From contig JBBHKE010000211.1 in assembly GCA_037447655.1 (NCBI GenBank), positions 1 to 37,120 of the forward strand: a stretch of DNA of 37,120 bases, given 5' to 3'. Made by a program: the position numbers and the translations under genes. Source of the stretch: Zygnema cylindricum. Taxonomy: Eukaryota; Streptophyta; Zygnematophyceae; Zygnematales; Zygnemataceae. Below are positions 1-7,638 of the stretch, one piece after another (position 1 is the first letter of the stretch; each line of letters begins with the position of its first letter). The notes beneath the pieces are model-generated. The model did not search any database and had not been told where the DNA came from. It saw only the letters and a program-made list of their open reading frames with translations.

Positions 1-358
1 TTGATGGCCTATTTTACTACATTGATTAGCAAATTTCGGAGGTGAATTCAAAGGGCAAGGCATAGCTGTTGATCTCCCAAATCTCGGTCGGAGTGGACGA
101 GATTTTGACGGAGGTGATCAAGAGGATGCGGCTAAGGAGGAGCGAATCTGTATGGGGAAACAAATTGGTGACGAGGATTCGTACCTTGATGAAGAGAGTG
201 ACGATGAGCAGATCATCAGCTCGGTAAGATCGCTTTTTTCAACGGAACAAACTACTCGATTTGGAATAAATATATTCGAGCCTTATTGGTGCTTAGACAT
301 CGATGACGGTGGTGACTGGAGAGGGAACAAATGTCAATTGCACAGCGGAGGAGGTTGA
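1..358 (+). pseudogene. Cop2 left fragment: 5' part of gag (broken)
   Basis: An open frame without an ATG runs from about position 26; the first ATG is at 152. It encodes an acidic N-terminal stretch rich in D and E. Around 215-300, after a one-base frame shift, comes a copia-type gag start (residues FNGTNYSIWNKYIRALL), the usual F-x-G-x-N-Y-x-x-W signature of the copia Gag N-terminus. The frame then decays and the gag centre is missing before the next recognisable piece at about 485. Gag would form the particle shell that packages element RNA. The assignment to Cop2 rests on position and on the matching downstream segment in the right-hand copy. The acidic extension upstream of the signature is unidentified. 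Confidence 0.6.
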
Positions 359-484
359 AGAGGTAGAGGCAAAAGATAGAAGAAGGATGGAAATTCTACA
401 GTCAACCCTGACGGATAGGATCTTCGTAAAATAGCTTCCTTCCGATATAATAGCTTGGTCACATGTAGACCTCTTGCTCGGATA

Positions 485-975
485 AAGAGCAACAATAACA
501 TATAAATGACAACTTGGGCCATGCTAGGTTGTAATGTTATGCGAAATCTGACGGTGGACGCCGTAGAGGAGGGTGCATTTCTCGCCATGGTGGTGATCGC
601 AATGTTGGTCGCCGTCATGGTGGTCACTATGGCAACAGGGAAACTTCATGGACTCTTGCAATATTGAATGAGACAACAGACAAACATTTTCAATATTGAA
701 TGTGTTCGTTTATTTGAGCGGTAACATCAAACCGCAAAAGGAGTGAATAATAGATTCCGACACGTCACATCATGTGTGTATAGACGCCACACTATTTGAC
801 AACATGCTCAATCTAACTATTGCAACATGGATAAGTGTCAGGAGCAGTCACGCGATCTCCATTGAGAAAGTTGGAATGATCCATCTAAATCTGCTTACAT
901 GGGAAGATAACGAAATGGAAATTGTTACAAAAAATCGCTTACTTGGCGTTTTCTTTTTTCTGACAACTCAGTAAA
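485..975 (+). pseudogene. Cop2 left fragment: gag tail (zinc knuckle, Gly/Arg-rich) and aspartic protease start
   Basis: A degenerate zinc-knuckle end (G-H-x-R-L-stop-C-Y-A-K) at about 500-545 is followed by a Gly/Arg/His-rich stretch at 550-655, then a copia protease start at about 737-960. The protease active-site motif reads IIDSDTSHHVC, where copia enzymes normally have D-S/T-G. Glycine is replaced by aspartate and the preceding Trp codon is TGA, so the enzyme is dead. The segment aligns base by base with 33685-33995 in the right-hand Cop2 copy, and even shares premature stops with it. No integrase or RT follows; the element is cut off near 975. Confidence 0.75.
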
Positions 976-1408
976 TCTCTTCTAAGCGTACCGCAAATTG
1001 AGCACCAGTGGAAGGATACAAGCAAGAGATTAATTGTTACGCAATTTGAGATCGGATGGAAAGGTGATTAGAGAAGGGGAAGTTACTAACTTGATGGACA
1101 GTCGTTTTTTGTGGAGGAGGCCGACGAGAAATACTCTAACCGACAACGTAATTAGTCACATATTTGGACTCAAAAAAGACTAGAGCCTATTGCACTACCA
1201 GATGTGCGATAAATATGAAGGGGACTAAAGGTTAATGATTAAAAATTCGTGTGTGCATGGATTGGACTTCGCTTCCGGAGAGAAGATTGATTGATCTGAC
1301 GGGTGCAACCAAGGTCGACACATCCAAAAACCCAAAACCAAAAAAAAACCAGAAAAGTGAAACCGGTTAAGTACCTAAAATTTCGTGCCCACCATCCATT
1401 CAGATTGG
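976..1408. other. Intergenic/unassigned, nothing recognised
   Basis: No coding motif, tRNA-like structure or LTR boundary was recognised. There is an A-rich run (poly-A with C, about 1325-1355). The short phrase ggactaaagg near 1222 recurs at about 1970. This is probably decayed repeat sequence. Confidence 0.4.
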
Positions 1409-1554
1409 ATCGTGTCGCTTTATGCGAGCTCATTAAGCCAAAGAGCATCGGCGGAAATGGGTATAGTATGGTGATTTTGGAGGAGTATTTCCGGTTTTCG
1501 TGGTTTTTTCTGTTGAAGGCGAAATTTGAGGCCTTTGAGAAATTTAAGGAATAG
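1409..1554 (+). pseudogene. Cop3: integrase core scrap of a third copia element
   Basis: The end of the open frame 1303-1554 reads like the first part of a copia integrase catalytic core, in order: a K-S-I-G-G-N-x-Y block, a V-I-x-x-x-Y-x-R-F-S-W block and K-x-K-x-E-A-F-E-K-F-K-E. The sequence differs from both Cop1 (D-D-W-S-R-Y-S) and Cop2, so it marks another lineage. The usual V-D-D-Y-S-R is L-E-E-Y-F-R here, and the first catalytic Asp region (H-x-D-L) reads C-E-L, so it is inactive. It ends in a stop at 1552-1554. No PR, RT or LTR of this family is present. Confidence 0.65.
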
Positions 1555-2004
1555 CAGATGATGGCGAAGAGGTAATGTGAGCGAAAATTGAAATCGATTC
1601 GATCAAAATAATGATGGAAAGTTTATTCTATTCAAAGTGTATTGCATGGAGTATGGAATAAGGGAGCCATTCACAGCTCCTTATTGTTTAGGATCTAATG
1701 GGGTGGTCAAGAGAAAGAATAGCACATTACTAGAAATGGTCAAGTGATGATTCATAGATCCGACCAACAAAAAACGATCCACCGCACATTTCTTCATGTC
1801 ACTTGAAGTCCAATTCCGTACGTTCCAATAGTCTTAGTACTTAGTACGCAAGTTGCTATGACTGCGATGTGACCAGCGCAGCATGGCAGCACAATATCTT
1901 TTCCATACATGCTGCTATGGTTGCGGTGTGACCAGCGCAGCATGGCAGCATAGTAATGTGATATAGAGAGGACTAAAGGTTTCCAAAAACCAACATGCTC
2001 AAAT
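1555..2004. other. Non-coding stretch with a diverged direct repeat
   Basis: No gene is recognised. Its only structure is a tandem pair at about 1852-1950. A block of roughly 37 bases containing gtgaccagcgcagcatggca occurs twice with a period of about 59 bases, separated by an AT-rich spacer. The first ~300 bases of the Cop1a 5' LTR should lie here but are not recognisable, so this may be foreign DNA that replaced the LTR start. Confidence 0.5.
1852..1950 (+). repeat. Two-copy tandem repeat, period ~59 bp
   Basis: The block gtgaccagcgcagcatggca is found in both units, preceded by gctatgactgcgat in one and gctatggttgcggt in the other. The right unit ends close to where Cop1 LTR similarity begins. 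Confidence 0.7.
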
Positions 2005-2853
2005 TTATAAAGTTTAATAGGTATTTAAACACATACGTAGGACATTTTATTTAACTAATGAAACTTATCGTAGAACATATAACCTTTTATGTACTATAGT
2101 ACCGCACAAAATAAATGTTGCGAACATTTGTTTCGACGGTCTAGATAAAAAGCTGATTTGAATCGACAACCGTGGTGCGAGCCGGTATATTAGAATGGCA
2201 TTTTTGGCGTTTTGGGGCGCCGCCACTCCTAATTACACGTGGCGATTTCCTAGTGGATTGTGGGATCTCCGGCACGCAAGATGACAAGTCTAAATGTGAC
2301 AAATGTCACATTATAGCTATGTCGTACAATGACTGTACATAAAGTACTCCCGCACCTGTACTTGCGTTTACCGTACACTCATATGATTTGTTCGGACCTC
2401 ATACTAGGGGGCTTAGAGAGGGGTTTTAAGACCTAGAATATTTTGGTAGGTAGCGACATCTCTCCCAAAGAACATCTGTAAAAATCGGCAAACTTTGCCA
2501 TTGAATATCATCTCATTCAGTTCACCATTTTCAATGATTCTATTTGCTGGCACTCAAGGGAGTCTAAGCTACACACGGGTGTAGCTGCCGAGAGTCTTTG
2601 CCTACCACAATGCCAATATTTCTAAGGGAAAGTCAAAGTGGGGAATGTTATCCACAACTCATATTCTAACTTTGCATTCTGTGGAGGAACAGAGCATATA
2701 TAAAGTCTTCTTTCACAAAGGAAAAGTTGTATTGGGGTTTTGACTGTCAAGGTGTTAGTCATTTGGGTTTGTATCAACTTGAAGTCGCCACTACCTAGAT
2801 AAGCTTCTTTGGATGTGCGAATTCTATGGGGGAAAAGACCCTATAGAATTACA
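2005..2853 (+). repeat. Cop1a 5' LTR (truncated at its left end)
   Basis: It aligns with the 3' LTR at 5806-6950 and with all other Cop1 LTRs from about 2005 rightwards. Visible in order: a G-box-like acgtggc near 2240, a cluster of GTAC motifs from about 2320 to 2385, leader hairpins near 2555-2585, and the terminal U5 hairpin with arms at 2820-2827 and 2843-2850. The LTR ends in ACA at 2853, directly before the PBS. The first ~300 bp (U3 start) are missing or unrecognisable. Confidence 0.85.
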
Positions 2854-2868
2854 GGCTATGGACCCACC
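2854..2868 (+). promoter_or_regulatory. Cop1a primer-binding site (half-tRNA iMet type)
   Basis: ggctatggacccacc directly follows the LTR end. It differs by two bases from the family consensus GGTTATGGGCCCACC, which is complementary to the anticodon arm of plant-type initiator tRNA-Met. That is the internal 'half-tRNA' priming mode described for Drosophila copia. The ATG inside it (2858-2860) is the first codon of gag. Confidence 0.85.
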
Positions 2869-3824
2869 ATCTAGGGTGCCTATGTTTGATGGAACAGACT
2901 TCACTTATTAGGAATTTACGATGGATGGATTACTTTTCGAAAAGCATTTATGGGGAATTGTTTCGGAACAAGTGAGGTGTCCGTCATCGGGCTTTGGAGG
3001 AACTCACTATGGAAAATCATCTTGGGCTTCCAAGGAAATCAACCAGAATCAGATGCAACGGAAGGTGAAGGGAAAATCATTGTCATGGAAAGGGGAAAAT
3101 GGGAGAAGGATAAAAAGACATCTATGGTGAGGGGAGCTAGGCTCTCGGCTATAGTTACACTTGAAGGGATTAAAACTAAACCAAAAATTGAACAAAATGA
3201 CAAAAAATCTGGGAGTATAAAATCAATATAGCACAACACCACATACTAAGATATGTATCTAAGTCCATAGCTATCACACTTTTAAACCTAACCAAGTCTT
3301 CAGAAATCTGGGAAACACTAATTCAGATTTATAAGAGTGAGACCATACAAATGCAACAGTTAGTAAAATAAGAAATAACGGCCTATTTTTATAAAGGCGG
3401 TAGCATGATAGAGTTTTGTAATGATGTTGTTGCGTTATAAGTTGAAATTGCTAGTGCAGGATATATAGAATCTGAGGAGAGAAAGATTAATACACTAATC
3501 ATGAATCTCCCAGATGAGTACGAACACATCATTTACCGTATGCACACATCATTTACCGTATGCAAGGAATGGATGGCTCCTCATGGATTTGGAGCATTAC
3601 CATAGGGATAATTCTTGTGAGGGAAAACACTTCGGAGCTTCGTAGGGGAAGTGACAGGGTGAATGCACTAACAACTGGTGGTGACTGGCGGAAGCGTGAT
3701 GAGAGAAACGGTGGTGTCGAGCGGAAGCGTGATGAGAAGAATGACGGTGACGAGCGCAAGCGTGATGAGAGGAAAAAAGACAAAGGTAAACCTTATCAGA
3801 ACTTCGGTGGAAAGAGAGGGAGGG
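2858..3824 (+). pseudogene. Cop1a gag, 5' and central part (broken)
   Basis: It starts at the ATG inside the PBS: M-D-P-P-S-R-V-P, then F-D-G-T-D-F and W-G-I-V, typical of a copia Gag N-terminus. Frameshifts follow. The UBN2-like gag core resumes at about 3209-3545 (motifs W-E-Y, A-x-H-H-I-L-R-Y, W-E-T-L-I-Q-I-Y, L-P-D-E-Y-E-H-I). A 20-bp tandem duplication (acacatcatttaccgtatgc, about 3523-3562) lies between the core and the next block. From 3560 an open frame contains a repeated Lys/Arg/Asp/Glu segment. Solo LTR S1 then interrupts the gene just before the zinc knuckle. Stops include TAG for Trp in the N-terminus. Confidence 0.85.
3689..3772 (+). repeat. 33-bp repeat in Cop1a gag encoding R-K-R-D-E units
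   Basis: The phrase c-g-g/c-a-a-g-c-g-t-g-a-t-g-a-g begins at 3689, 3722 and 3755, a strict 33-base (11-codon) period over about 2.5 units. It encodes alternating basic and acidic residues upstream of the zinc knuckle. The other Cop1 copies lack it at this position. Confidence 0.8.
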
Positions 3825-4726
3825 TGCAATTCTGTGGTCTCCATTGACCCAGAGAATGAGCAGCCTATGTAAAGCCTCTAGGATAATATTTGCCCCTTCT
3901 AATTTCCCGCTAAATAAGCGCCGCCCTGGAACACAAGTATTCTGACCACTCTCACCCTTGTGAGGACAAGACTCCCCTGAGTCAAACGCAAAAAGAATCA
4001 CTGAATTTGCTCCTCGAGCAGTAAGTTATGGCTGGTCAAAGATGACCTTTATAGTTACAAGCTCTCTTAAAGAGAGGTACCTAAATTTCACTACGTCCTG
4101 GTCTGCCTACTTACGACTGCCTACTACTAAACCCTAGTCCAATAGAAACACTATATAGTACAAGAAGGTACACTAAGCGATGTACTTATTGTACGGCCAT
4201 TGTACGACATGGCTTTCAAAGTGACGCTTGTCAAAACAAGAGCCATGGTTCCTCCTCCCATCTTCTCCGCTATCCAATAGTATGGTGCCACGTGGCGTCG
4301 CGTGACGTTATCCCCAAAGGCTGCCGAAAGTTTATTGCGGATGGCGGCTGCAATTGTGGCCGTCCGATCATTCGTATTTATGCGGCTTCGATTCGCTTCC
4401 ATGCAAGAATTGATTAATGCGTGTTTTCGTTGGTCTGCTGCAAATTAGTCCGTTTAATAAATAGATGTATATGCGTGAAACGTAATATGTATGTCGTTTC
4501 ACTATTGCCTTAATGGATAAGGCTTAGGTCTAGATAGTAATCAGTAGACCCTGGTTCAAATCCGGCCAAAGGCAATATTCTGCTACAAATAGTAAAATAC
4601 CTTCTATTTCATTCTGCCTCATTCTAAATGACGCGGCAGCCATGGCGTACCTTTGGTTCTCTCTTTCTCTCTCTTTACATTGTAACTAAAATATAGAAGT
4701 GAACTATTAATTACCTCTTTTCAATA
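3825..4726 (-). mobile_element. Solo LTR S1 of Cop1, inserted in Cop1a gag
   Basis: It starts with tgcaattctg, the reverse complement of the Cop1 LTR 3' end, and ends at tcaata, corresponding to a decayed LTR start TGTTGA. Flanks are gaggg (3820-3824) and gagag (4727-4731), an imperfect 5-bp target duplication. Removing the insert joins the two halves of gag just before the zinc knuckle. It carries all family landmarks in reverse: terminal hairpin, leader hairpins, GTAC motifs near 4190, and G-box ccacgtgg near 4290. It also holds the best-preserved tRNA-like block (4505-4575). No internal region remains, so it is a recombination product of a full element. Confidence 0.85.
4505..4575 (+). other. 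tRNA-like module, antisense to the Cop1 LTR (probably not a working tRNA)
   Basis: The 71 bases have matching ends (ttgcctt 4505-4511 with aaggcaa 4569-4575). They contain taatggataaggc, close to the A-box/D-arm of eukaryotic tRNA-Arg, a pairing ggtcta/tagacc (4527-4532 with 4545-4550) where an anticodon arm would sit, and the B-box-like ggttcaaatcc (4554-4564). The anticodon loop is too large (12 nt), and the D-arm pairing competes with the acceptor pairing. A functional tRNA is therefore unlikely. Other Cop1 LTRs keep only the T-arm-like hairpin at this site. Confidence 0.45.
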
Positions 4727-5208
4727 GAGAGGAAAAGAAATGGGAGCTTTGAAGAAAAAAAGTTTGCTTATTTTGTAGGGAATCGGGTCACTATATGGAG
4801 GAGTGTCCTTGTTTAGAAGATATTAGAAGTTGGAATGTGAATGAGGAGGAAGAAGGGGAAAAGGAGAAAGAGGATGAAGATATTTTGGAGCTTCTTCACA
4901 TTGGTAGATTGGAGAAGAGAGAAAAGCTCACAGAAATTCCACGAAGGCAACAGTGTGCTTTTGTAGGTGTTACTGAAGTAAAGGGAAGGGAGGTACTTGA
5001 GGGAGTTAGACATGATGAGTATGTCAAGGTGTGTAGAAAGTATGATTTAGAAATGAGAAAGTCAGATATAGAATCTATAATTGAAAAAGGGAAAAATAAA
5101 AACAATGAGGATAATTTTATAGATATTTTGGAAACAGAAAACTGGTTGGAAAGGGGGACTTCAACGCATTCCGAGGAAAGAGGAGAAGTAAATCTAGAGG
5201 GGGTTTAA
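4727..5208 (+). pseudogene. Cop1a gag 3' end: zinc knuckle and acidic tail, running into protease remnant
   Basis: It is the continuation of Cop1a gag after S1. The zinc knuckle C-L-F-C-R-E-S-G-H-Y-M-E-E-C (C-x2-C-x4-H-x4-C) is at about 4765-4806 and is intact. A Glu/Lys-rich tail follows, then a P-R-R-Q-Q-C-A-F block matching P-R-K-Q-K-C-A-L in Cop1e just before the protease. The next ~60 residues align only weakly with protease (V-K-V-C-R-K for M-H-M-C-S-D-K) and lack D-S-G. The frame is open for 137 codons from 4795. Integrase and nearly all of RT are missing beyond it. Confidence 0.7.
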
Positions 5209-5228
5209 AAGGATAGGGGAGAAGAGGA

Positions 5229-5792
5229 ATGTTTAATGAAAGGTTTAAGGGAGGAGAAATAGTAATTGGGAATAAAATTAGAAAGTGTAGTGGCAAGATC
5301 TCTATAGGAGAGAGTGAGGAAAGTTCAGAAAATGGGGTGAGTATCATGGTTAAAATTATGAGTACGGAAGACGTAGATCTTATGAGGAACTTAGTGGGGA
5401 CACTTGTTTTTTGTGAAATTTTGGTGGGTAATGGTTTTGACATCACTAATGGGAGTGATGCCATTTATGAAGGTGTGCGTGTAAAAGGGTTAGCATCTAG
5501 GTGTGTGTTGCAGATTGGAGATGGGGCTGGCTGTTTGAATTGCAAGAGGGAAATTGGATTAAGTGTGGATGGAAAAGAGATGAGGTGGATAAAATCTTTG
5601 CTCGGATTTATGAAAAGTGGGATGCTAAATAAAATGTGTGATGCAATTATTATTTTGGTTCATCTAATGCATTGTTTTAAATACGAGAGTATTTTCTTAA
5701 AGTTTAAAGAAAGGAAAAAGAAAAAGGAAAAAAAAAGGGAGGAAGGGGTGTTTGTTTATTTGTTTGTGGGAGTTGAAAGGAAAATAGACTAG
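5229..5792 (+). pseudogene. Cop1a RNase H remnant (very diverged, frame open)
   Basis: 187 codons without a stop align with the C-terminal RNase H region of the other Cop1 copies. Matching blocks are F-D-I-T-N-G-S-D-A-I-Y, S-R-C-V-L-Q-I-G-D-G-A-G-C-L-N-C-K, W-I-K-S-L-L and M-C-D-A-I-I. The Glu of the usual M-E-A-E-Y-M block is lost because that segment is missing. The last third is a Lys/Glu-rich run. About 3 kb of PR, INT and RT is deleted between here and the gag tail. I read it as a decayed internal-deletion derivative. An unbroken frame in so diverged a sequence is unusual. Confidence 0.65.
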
Positions 5793-5805
5793 AAAATAAG
5801 GGGAG
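5792..5805 (+). promoter_or_regulatory. Cop1a polypurine tract
   Basis: The purine-rich aaaataaggggag lies directly before the 3' LTR start (TGTTG). The same phrase precedes the 3' LTRs of Cop1d (29162-29175) and, less cleanly, Cop1e (22141-22153). It would prime plus-strand synthesis. Confidence 0.8.
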
Positions 5806-5855
5806 TGTTGACATTTGAGTATTTTCTAAGTTTGTATTAGGATAGAAAAATAGCA

Positions 5856-5882
5856 GAGTCAGAGGCAGTCTGCCTCTGACTC
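5856..5882. repeat. Perfect 12-bp inverted repeat, 3-nt loop, in LTR U3
   Basis: The arms GAGTCAGAGGCA and TGCCTCTGACTC are exact reverse complements separated by gtc. Shorter or imperfect versions lie at the same place in the other Cop1 LTRs (aggcagtctgcct-like cores). Confidence 0.85.
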
Positions 5883-6419
5883 CCTTCTCCAAGCCCCTAC
5901 ACTTGTTGAAGTCACTGAAGGCAGGAAAGGGAGCTAGAGTCATGGCTGCCTGAGCTCTCCAGAGGGACAAGAGTAGATAATGACAGGTTTACCAAAAAGG
6001 TATTTGACGGACCCAGTATTTGATCCTGGTACCTACCTTCCGTCAAACCACCCGTAGCCGTTAGCTTTTTCCGTCAAGTCTAAGACACGTGCTACGATGT
6101 AGAGGGTTTGCGATATATTTATATAGTTACTCGTAGGGTTTTTCATTTAACTGGATAAAGGTTTATAGGGCATAAAAACAACTCTACTTTAAGTACCTGA
6201 CGAAACAATTACTCCGGCCATTTGTTTCAACGGTCCGTATTAAAAGTCGATTCAATTTGACGGCTGTGGATAGCGCCAGTTTTTGTGAAAATGACAATTT
6301 GGCGGTTTGCGGACGTCGCCTTTCCGGATGACACGTGGCAATATCATATGGGTTTACGAAATCCTCGGAGCGGAAGACAACAAATCCGGATGTGACAAAC
6401 ATCGCATTATGGCGATGTC

Positions 6420-6501
6420 GTACATGGACCGTACAAAAAGTACTCTGGCACCTGTACTTTCCTGTAGGGTACAGTCTTGTGATTTGTCCGTACCTCAGTA
6501 C
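6420..6501. promoter_or_regulatory. GTAC motif cluster in Cop1 LTR promoter
   Basis: Seven GTAC tetramers occur in 82 bases (at 6420, 6431, 6440, 6454, 6469, 6490 and 6498), where about 0.3 is expected by chance. They sit upstream of TATAAAA. GTAC is the core bound by plant SBP-box (SPL) factors, including the copper-response type. Binding here is inference. Confidence 0.6.
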
Positions 6502-6575
6502 TAGGGGGCTTGAAGAGGGGTTTTAGGACTTAGAATTTTTCCGGTAGGTAGCCGCCTCTCATAGAGAGCATCTTG

Positions 6576-6582
6576 TATAAAA
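6576..6582 (+). promoter_or_regulatory. TATA box of Cop1a 3' LTR
   Basis: TATAAAA is placed just before an inverted repeat (ggcaaactttggcc) and about 65 bases before the leader hairpins. The equivalent site is TATAAAA in both Cop1e LTRs (17613 and 22968) and TATATAT in both Cop1d LTRs (23561 and 29961). Confidence 0.7.
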
Positions 6583-6950
6583 GGCAAACTTTGGCCAACC
6601 ATAACTATTAACTCAGGTGACCATTTTCAGTGATTCTTTTTGCTGCAGACTCAAGGGAGTCCACGCTACACACGCGTGTAGTCGGTCAGGGTTTTTGCAT
6701 ACCAGGGTGGCTGCATTTCTAAGGGAAATTCAAAGTGGGTGAATGTGTCCAAAACTCGTATTCTAACTTTGCATTCTGTGGTGGAACTGAGCACACAGAA
6801 AGTCTTATTTCATAGGGGTGAAGCTGTAATGGGGTTCTGATTGTCAAGGGGTCAATCATTTCGGTTCATATAAACTTGGAGTCGGCACTATCTAGATTAG
6901 CTTCTTTAGATCTGTGAATTTTGTGGAACAATTGAGCCCACAGAATTTCT

Positions 6951-7266
6951 GACGTAAGTTTTTGTCGTTTAGTGTTGATTAAGTCAGTTGGTGGTTGACT
7001 TTCATTGTTTGTCAGCTAATTCAAGAAGGCTACCTTTTGTCAGTCGTATATTTTCGCCTCGTTGACTCTTACGCGTTTCTAGCCGTCTACATTTATATTT
7101 GTTGTGACTTAGAGGTAGAGTTATCTTTTTGGAGGCGTATATTATTATGGAGGCGTAGAAAGATCAGCAGCTAAAGGAGATTTGTACTTTGGTTGAATTT
7201 AATATATTGAATTTTGGAGGAACAATTTCTTTGTTGTGTATACTTTGTTTGGTTTGTTTTCTATCA
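6951..7266 (+). repeat. LTR4: right part of an unrelated LTR
   Basis: T-rich sequence between the end of Cop1a and a canonical PBS at 7269-7280. It shares nothing with Cop1 LTRs. Its end ...tatca, two bases before the PBS, fits an LTR terminus. Its left end and superfamily are unknown. Only one LTR copy is in the window. Confidence 0.5.
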
Positions 7267-7268
7267 AT

Positions 7269-7280
7269 TGGTATCAAAGC
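7269..7280 (+). promoter_or_regulatory. LTR4 primer-binding site, plant initiator-Met 3' end type
   Basis: tggtatcaaagc differs at one base from TGGTATCAGAGC, the complement of the plant initiator tRNA-Met 3' terminus and the commonest PBS of plant LTR retrotransposons. Animal initiator-Met would give TGGTAGCAGAGC. Confidence 0.8.
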
Positions 7281-7304
7281 GGGTTACTCGCAGCGCTTGC
7301 TGGT

Positions 7305-7638
7305 ATGGCGGAGAAAGGGAAATCCTCGGCGGAACCTAGTGGAGGAGCTAGTGGAGGAGTTAGTGGAGGAGGAATTACAGGGACACAATATGATGAGTTT
7401 GACGAATGGGGGAGAAAATATGAAGATGGACGAGGGAATGTTTGAACGCTTTGAAGAGTTTCTCAAAACACAAAGAGATGATGAGATAGAGGTGTAACTG
7501 GAGATTCACACAACTCAAAAAAAATAAAAAAAAATAGGGGAAATCTAAACTTTATGAGGAAGAGGAGGAGAGCGACAATGATGATCTTAAAGTGTTTAAT
7601 AAACACAACCCGATCCTTCCGAGGATCCAGCCAGAGCA
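7305..7638 (+). pseudogene. LTR4 gag N-terminus (broken, cut by Cop1b)
   Basis: It starts M-A-E-K-G-K-S-S 24 bases after the PBS. A run of three S-G-G-A/V/G repeats is followed by Y-D-E-F-D-E-W, then a stop at 7443-7445. In another frame, M-F-E-R-F-E-E-F-L-K-T-Q continues; in a third, an acidic Y-E-E-E-E-E-S-D block ends at H-N-P-I-L-P-R-I-Q-P-E-H. Cop1b inserted right after this point. The M-F-E-R-F-x-E-F-L-K-T-Q style recalls plant gypsy gag, but no pol domain is available, so the superfamily is open. Confidence 0.6.

Larger units (their letters stand above)
5806..6950 (+). repeat. Cop1a 3' LTR
   Basis: It begins TGTTGACATT after the polypurine tract and runs to about 6950, where the terminal hairpin (arms near 6917-6926 and 6937-6947) ends in tct instead of the usual gca/aca. 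Landmarks: a near-start inverted repeat (arms 5856-5867 and 5871-5882), a T-arm-like hairpin at 6004-6046, G-box cacgtggc near 6331, seven GTAC motifs in 6420-6501, TATAAAA at 6576-6582, and leader hairpins at 6648-6661 and 6666-6681. It is the most complete reference LTR in the window. Confidence 0.9.

Noticed and set aside
1303-1408. N-terminal part of the 1303-1554 frame as a protein
   Set aside because: Only the last ~48 codons match integrase; the Lys/Pro-rich start shows no family motif and is probably read-through of non-coding DNA.
3553-3783. Ser/Arg/Phe-rich antisense frame with S-S-R-x-R repeats
   Set aside because: It is the reverse complement of the 33-bp R-K-R-D-E repeat in Cop1a gag; no independent start context or conservation.
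4505-4575. A functional tRNA gene
   Set aside because: The acceptor-like pairing overlaps the D-arm pairing, the anticodon loop would be 12 nt, and there is no pol III terminator close by that I would trust. Kept only as a tRNA-like module.
5229-5792. A domesticated host gene derived from Cop1a RNase H
   Set aside because: The frame is open, but catalytic residues are lost, it sits between the element's own LTRs and its C-terminus is low-complexity K/E. There is no evidence for selection, so I left it as pseudogene with a finding on its openness.
7634-7638. gagca as a target-site duplication of Cop1b
   Set aside because: The right flank of the Cop1b 3' LTR (from 32967) is aagtg within Cop2 gag. 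The two flanks belong to different elements, so the original duplication was lost by rearrangement.
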